From: Streptomyces sp. GESEQ-4
Lineage (GTDB): Bacteria > Actinomycetota > Actinomycetes > Streptomycetales > Streptomycetaceae
DNA length: 64,000 nt
Direction of reading: 5' to 3'
NCBI RefSeq assembly: GCF_017948455.1
Contig: NZ_JAFFSU010000001.1
Span: 1,090,394-1,154,393, forward strand
The notes under the pieces are model-generated. The model was not told the origin of the DNA. It saw nothing but the letters and a program-made list of their open reading frames with translations, and made no database searches. Below are positions 60,870-64,000 of the stretch, piece after piece (the first letter of the stretch is position 1; the number at the start of each line of letters is the position of its first letter). Position numbers and translations under genes: made by a program.

Positions 60870-61754
60870 ATGAGCGAGACCACGAACACACCCTCCCCGT
60901 CACTGCCCGGCGGCACCTGGACCCTGGGCGACCTGACCGTCAACCGCTTCGGGTACGGCGCTATGCAGCTCGCCGGCCCCGGCGTCATGGGCATGCCCGC
61001 CGATCACGACGGCGCGCTCGCCGTCCTGCGTGAGGCCGCCGCCCTGGGCGTCACCCACATCGACACCTCCGGCGCCTACGGACCACGCGTCACCAACCAG
61101 CTGATCCGCGAAGCGCTGCACCCCTACGCCGCATCACTTCACATCGTGACGAAGGTCGGCGCGGTCCGCGATAAGCAGGGCGGCTGGCCCCCTGCCCGGC
61201 GGCCCGAGGACTTGCGCCGCGCCGTACACGAGAACCTTGAGGACCTCGGAGTCGACGCTCTCGACGTGGTCAATCTCCGGCTCGGCGACGCCCAAGGCCC
61301 CCGGCCCGGCTCGCTCGCCGAGCCCTTCGAGACCCTCGTCGAACTCCAACAGGAGGGCCTGATCCGGCACCTGGGAGTGAGCAACACGACGGCGGAGCAG
61401 GTCGCCGAGGCGCAGGCGATCGCGCCGATCGTGTGCGTGCAGAACATGTACAACCTCGCCTACCGTCAGGATGACGAACTGATCGACGACCTTGCCGCCA
61501 AGGGCATCGCCTACGTTCCGTTCTTCCCGCTTGGCGGCTTCACCCCGCTGCAGTCCGCGGCGCTGACCGCGGTCTCCGCCCGGCTGGATGCGACGCCGAT
61601 GTCGGTCGCCCTGGCCTGGCTGCTGCAGCGGTCACCGAACATTCTGCTCATTCCCGGCACTTCGTCGGTGGCCCACCTGCGCGAGAACGTCACCGGCGCG
61701 GGACTCTCTCTCTCCCAGGAGGAACTCGCCGAGCTGGACAAGATCGGCCGCTGA
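60870..61754 (+). CDS. Aldo/keto reductase
   Basis: A 294-residue AKR-fold oxidoreductase. Catalytic Asp and Tyr are in THIDTSGAYGP, Lys in HIVTKVGAVRD, and the SNTTAEQ strand and GTSSVAHLRENVTGAGLSLS form the NADPH-binding end. It reduces carbonyl compounds in the cytoplasm. ATG 60870 is preferred (GGGAG 14 bases before); a GTG at 60855 is in frame. Divergent from LysR with a shared palindrome. A 17-bp stem-loop lies 65 bp after its stop. Confidence 0.92.
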   Translation: MSETTNTPSPSLPGGTWTLGDLTVNRFGYGAMQLAGPGVMGMPADHDGALAVLREAAALGVTHIDTSGAYGPRVTNQLIREALHPYAASLHIVTKVGAVRDKQGGWPPARRPEDLRRAVHENLEDLGVDALDVVNLRLGDAQGPRPGSLAEPFETLVELQQEGLIRHLGVSNTTAEQVAEAQAIAPIVCVQNMYNLAYRQDDELIDDLAAKGIAYVPFFPLGGFTPLQSAALTAVSARLDATPMSVALAWLLQRSPNILLIPGTSSVAHLRENVTGAGLSLSQEELAELDKIGR

Positions 61755-61817
61755 ACCTGCCCGGGGCGTCCGCCCGGTGAGGTCGAGCCGCGGATCCAGA
61801 GCAGGAGCCGCGAAACG

Positions 61818-61868
61818 CCATGCCGGCCGGGACGGCAGTGACTTCGTTGCGCGTCCCGGCCGGCATGG
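61818..61868 (+). terminator. 17-bp stem-loop after the reductase gene
   Basis: CCATGCCGGCCGGGACG (61818-61834) pairs perfectly with 61852-61868; loop 17 nt. Probably terminates the reductase transcript. Confidence 0.65.
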
Positions 61869-62028
61869 TCAGCGCACGCCACCACTCCGCCCTTTCCTCG
61901 CGTGGTTTGGATCTCGACCGCCTTCTTGAGGGCAAATGAAGGTACCGGCGTCCACGAGCATGCCGACCGCCCAGTGGTGAGCCCAGGCCACGGAACAGTC
62001 CACGACGACCAGACAGCAAGGATTCTCC

Positions 62029-63072
62029 ATGTCCTCGACCAAGCCCCGAAACCCAGTGGCCCTTTTCACCGTGGGCGCGGTGTCCGCCGCGCTGCTCGTC
62101 ACCGCCGTCACGGTCGCGCCCCAAAATGCGTCGGCCGCCTCCGAGCGGGCATCGGGCGTCACCCGCCACACGATCACCGAAAAGGTCTCACTCACCGGCA
62201 GCGGACCGGCTGACCAGACGGTGAGTGCCGTGGAATACCGGCCGACCCGCGCCCGCGTGCGGGGCATCCAGGTGATGATCCCGGGCGTCACCTATGACCA
62301 CAGGTATTTCGATCTCGTGACAGACCGCGGCAGGATCTCGCAGGCCCGCGAGGCGGCTGAGGACGGCTGGATCACCGTCGCCGTGGACCGCCTGGGAACT
62401 GGCAACTCCAGCAGACCGGCCGCGGACGAGCTGAACGGCACGACTCACTCCGCCACCATCCACCAACTGGTCACCAAGCTGAAGGCCGCCCATAAGGGGC
62501 TGCCGGTCGCGCTGGTCGGCCACTCCATGGGCAGCGTGGTCGCCATCCAGGAAGCCGCGACCTACCGTGACGTCGACGCTGTCGTCGTCACGGGATTCAT
62601 GCACCACGCCGGCGCCGGTCAGCTGCTGTTCAATGCTGCGATGCACCCCGCCGCCGAAGACGCCGCCTTCACCGACCGTGCGATACCGGACGGCTCCCTC
62701 ACCACCCGGGACGGCATGCGCCAGCTGCTCTACTGGCCGTTCAACGCCGACCTGAGCACCGTCAAGGCCGACGATGCGGCCAAGCAGACCGCCACCATCG
62801 GAGAATTCACTTCCTTCGGAGACGAGCAGAGCAACGACGCGTACGGCAAGAGCGTCGACGTTCCCCTCCTGTCGCTCGTGGGCCAGCACGATGGCCTGTA
62901 CTTCGACCCCTCTGACCTGGACAAGACCCTCAAAGCGGAGACGGCCGCCTACACGGCCAGCCCTGACGTCGACGTGAAGGCCATTCCCGGAGCCGGCCAC
63001 AACCTGGCCCTCCAGCGCAACGCCGACAGCACCACCAACACCATCGACACGTGGCTGTCCCGCAAGCTCTGA
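62029..63072 (+). CDS. Secreted alpha/beta hydrolase
   Basis: A 347-residue exported hydrolase. Signal peptide VALFTVGAVSAALLVTAVTV with likely cleavage at ASA near residue 37. Fold markers: oxyanion region IQVMIPGVTYDHRYF, DRLGTGNSS, nucleophile motif ALVGHSMGSVVA, Asp in LVGQHDGLYF and His in IPGAGHNLAL. Homologues act as esterases or lipases. No gene follows in the same direction. It is probably released from the cell or held at the wall. Confidence 0.88.
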   Translation: MSSTKPRNPVALFTVGAVSAALLVTAVTVAPQNASAASERASGVTRHTITEKVSLTGSGPADQTVSAVEYRPTRARVRGIQVMIPGVTYDHRYFDLVTDRGRISQAREAAEDGWITVAVDRLGTGNSSRPAADELNGTTHSATIHQLVTKLKAAHKGLPVALVGHSMGSVVAIQEAATYRDVDAVVVTGFMHHAGAGQLLFNAAMHPAAEDAAFTDRAIPDGSLTTRDGMRQLLYWPFNADLSTVKADDAAKQTATIGEFTSFGDEQSNDAYGKSVDVPLLSLVGQHDGLYFDPSDLDKTLKAETAAYTASPDVDVKAIPGAGHNLALQRNADSTTNTIDTWLSRKL

Positions 63073-63229
63073 CAGGACGTGGCACGGCTCCCAGCAAGGC
63101 TGGGTAACAGGAGTTCGCCCAGCCTCCACTTCTACGTCGGCTGTGTCGACAAGGACAGCAGCGTAAGCGGGCGGTCGAGGGGGTGCTGGCCTTGCAGAAA
63201 CTGAGAACCAGTCAGGTCAGGTAACTGCG

Positions 63230-63440
63230 TTGTCCATGCGCATCGGCCCTGGCCCGCTCGCTCGGCGCCGTCCACGAACAGTGCCGGGCCACGGAAGCGC
63301 AGATCAGCGCGCTGCTGGAGGAACACCCTCTTTGACATCGACACGCACCGTCCCATGGATCTGCTGCCCGACCGGGCCACCGCGACGGCGTCCATCGCCA
63401 TCACGATGACGTCCGCCTCGTACCAAAGCTGACGGCACCG
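63230..63440 (+). pseudogene. Scraps of IS110- and ISL3-type transposases
   Basis: A plus-strand frame reads LARSLGAVHEQCRATEAQIS, ALLEEHPL then a stop, like an internal IS110 helix; directly after comes FDIDTHRPMDLLPDRATATA, like the ISL3 'vDv.trRpvDLLpdR' motif. Both are too short to be certain. Confidence 0.35.
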
Positions 63441-63559
63441 CTCGTCCGGCGAAGGCCCAGTCATACACCAGCCTCCCACCAACACCCGCGCCACAGACCA
63501 CCCCTACAGTTGTTCATGCACGAGCCCCCGGACGCACCGAGAACTGCCGTGTAGGTACC

Positions 63560-63785
63560 ACCGCATTGAGGGTGGGCCAGGGCGAGCAGGGCCTGACATG
63601 CCGCGGGTAGGCACCATCAGCTGCCCCAGTCTCCGGCCGCTGGACTGGGAGTTGACCGGCCGGGAACCGCGAGTCCGGCTGGGCTGATCAATCGAGGGCG
63701 GGCCGACAAGCAGGCGAAGCTCGTGGCGGAGGTGAGCGAAAGAATCGTCTACCAGGAGCTTCGCCGTTGTGCAGGGACTGTCCGA
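63560..63785 (-). pseudogene. Decayed N-terminal end of an IS5-family element
   Basis: The minus-strand 'GCGAAGCTCCTGGTAGACGA' (63747-63766) recurs upstream of the transposase at 50160, and 'CCAGGGCGAGCAGGGCCTG' near 63.58 kb is also found inside that gene (as its complement). Between them the reading frame is unrecognisable. It touches the stop codon of the hydrolase gene at 63786. Confidence 0.55.
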
Positions 63786-64000
63786 CTACCGGTGAGCACC
63801 GCCAGCCTGGCGGGGCGGGGGAGCCAGGAAGGGGAGCAGCTCGCGGGCGAAGGCATCGGGTCGTTCCTCGGGCACGAAGTGGCCACTGCCCGCGATCACC
63901 GCGCCGGTCAGGTGCGGCGCGGCCGTGTCCAGGCTGTCGGCGAGTCGGCTGCCTGAGCTGTGCTCGCCGCCGACGGCGAGTACGGGAATGGGAAGGGTTG
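63786..64000 (-). CDS. Alpha/beta hydrolase, C-terminal part (5' end outside window)
   Basis: The minus-strand frame reads IPVLAVGGEHSSGSRLADSL, then AGSGHFVPEERPDAFARELL, and PFLAPPPR to a TAG at 63786-63788. The 'P.l..gG' strand and GSGHFVPEE with the catalytic His are the end of an epoxide-hydrolase-like alpha/beta hydrolase. The gene continues beyond the window edge. An IS5 remnant abuts its stop. Confidence 0.75.
   Translation of the reverse strand, partial: TLPIPVLAVGGEHSSGSRLADSLDTAAPHLTGAVIAGSGHFVPEERPDAFARELLPFLAPPPRQAGGAHR

Noticed and set aside
1..64000. CRISPR arrays, rRNA and tRNA genes
   Set aside because: No regularly spaced repeats, no rRNA-like stretch and no convincing cloverleaf were seen on reading both strands; no covariance-model search was possible.

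Overview
The window is high-GC DNA with many GTG starts, long shadow frames on the opposite strand and protein families typical of a filamentous actinomycete, almost certainly Streptomyces. The density of IS copies, truncated genes and single-gene regulators suggests an accessory (arm-like) chromosomal region rather than the core. I see no rRNA, tRNA or CRISPR array.

Layout. 0-8.7 kb: a partial HxlR regulator divergent from a PaaI-type thioesterase, fragments of an ene-reductase and a TetR regulator, an APH-type kinase, an ECF-like sigma factor with a translationally coupled partner, small membrane proteins and a secreted protein. 8.7-12.1 kb: an intact IS1380-family element with a TTAG target duplication, an enoyl-CoA hydratase-like gene, and a truncated FAH-family gene cut by a second, partial IS1380 copy. 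12.5-15.5 kb: a DUF1963 protein and a divergent SDR/LysR pair sharing a dyad. 15.5-20.3 kb: decayed DNA (tautomerase pseudogene, IS5 elements, IS110 fragment) around an acyltransferase-3 gene. 20.3-23.1 kb: an SDR plus amidohydrolase pair with an adjacent Rrf2 regulator; matching palindromes lie before both.

24.1-39.8 kb is the most coherent part: an SxxK serine hydrolase, a peptide ABC transporter (lipoprotein, permease, a permease-ATPase fusion, a second ATPase), a 1,133-residue fusion of an S9 peptidase with a second SxxK hydrolase, an M20 deacylase/peptidase, a GNAT acyltransferase, an N-acylamino-acid racemase of the enolase superfamily, and a PucR regulator. Nearly all junctions overlap or are very short. 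I read it as an operon that imports and hydrolyses peptides containing D- (or otherwise unusual) residues and inverts the released amino acids by N-acylation, racemisation and deacylation.

40.1-44.7 kb: a TetR regulator divergent from an isochorismatase-like hydrolase, an SDR, an FAD oxidoreductase and a gene whose 3' part has been replaced by an IS701-type transposase end. 44.8-54 kb is an IS graveyard holding a secreted TAP-like peptidase, an AraC regulator, and disrupted regulators (XRE, MarR, response regulator) and an SDR. 54.4-64 kb: a large secreted subtilisin-like protease with a strong terminator, another AraC regulator, a LysR regulator divergent from an aldo/keto reductase across a 21-bp palindrome, a secreted alpha/beta hydrolase, more IS debris and the 3' end of a hydrolase gene.
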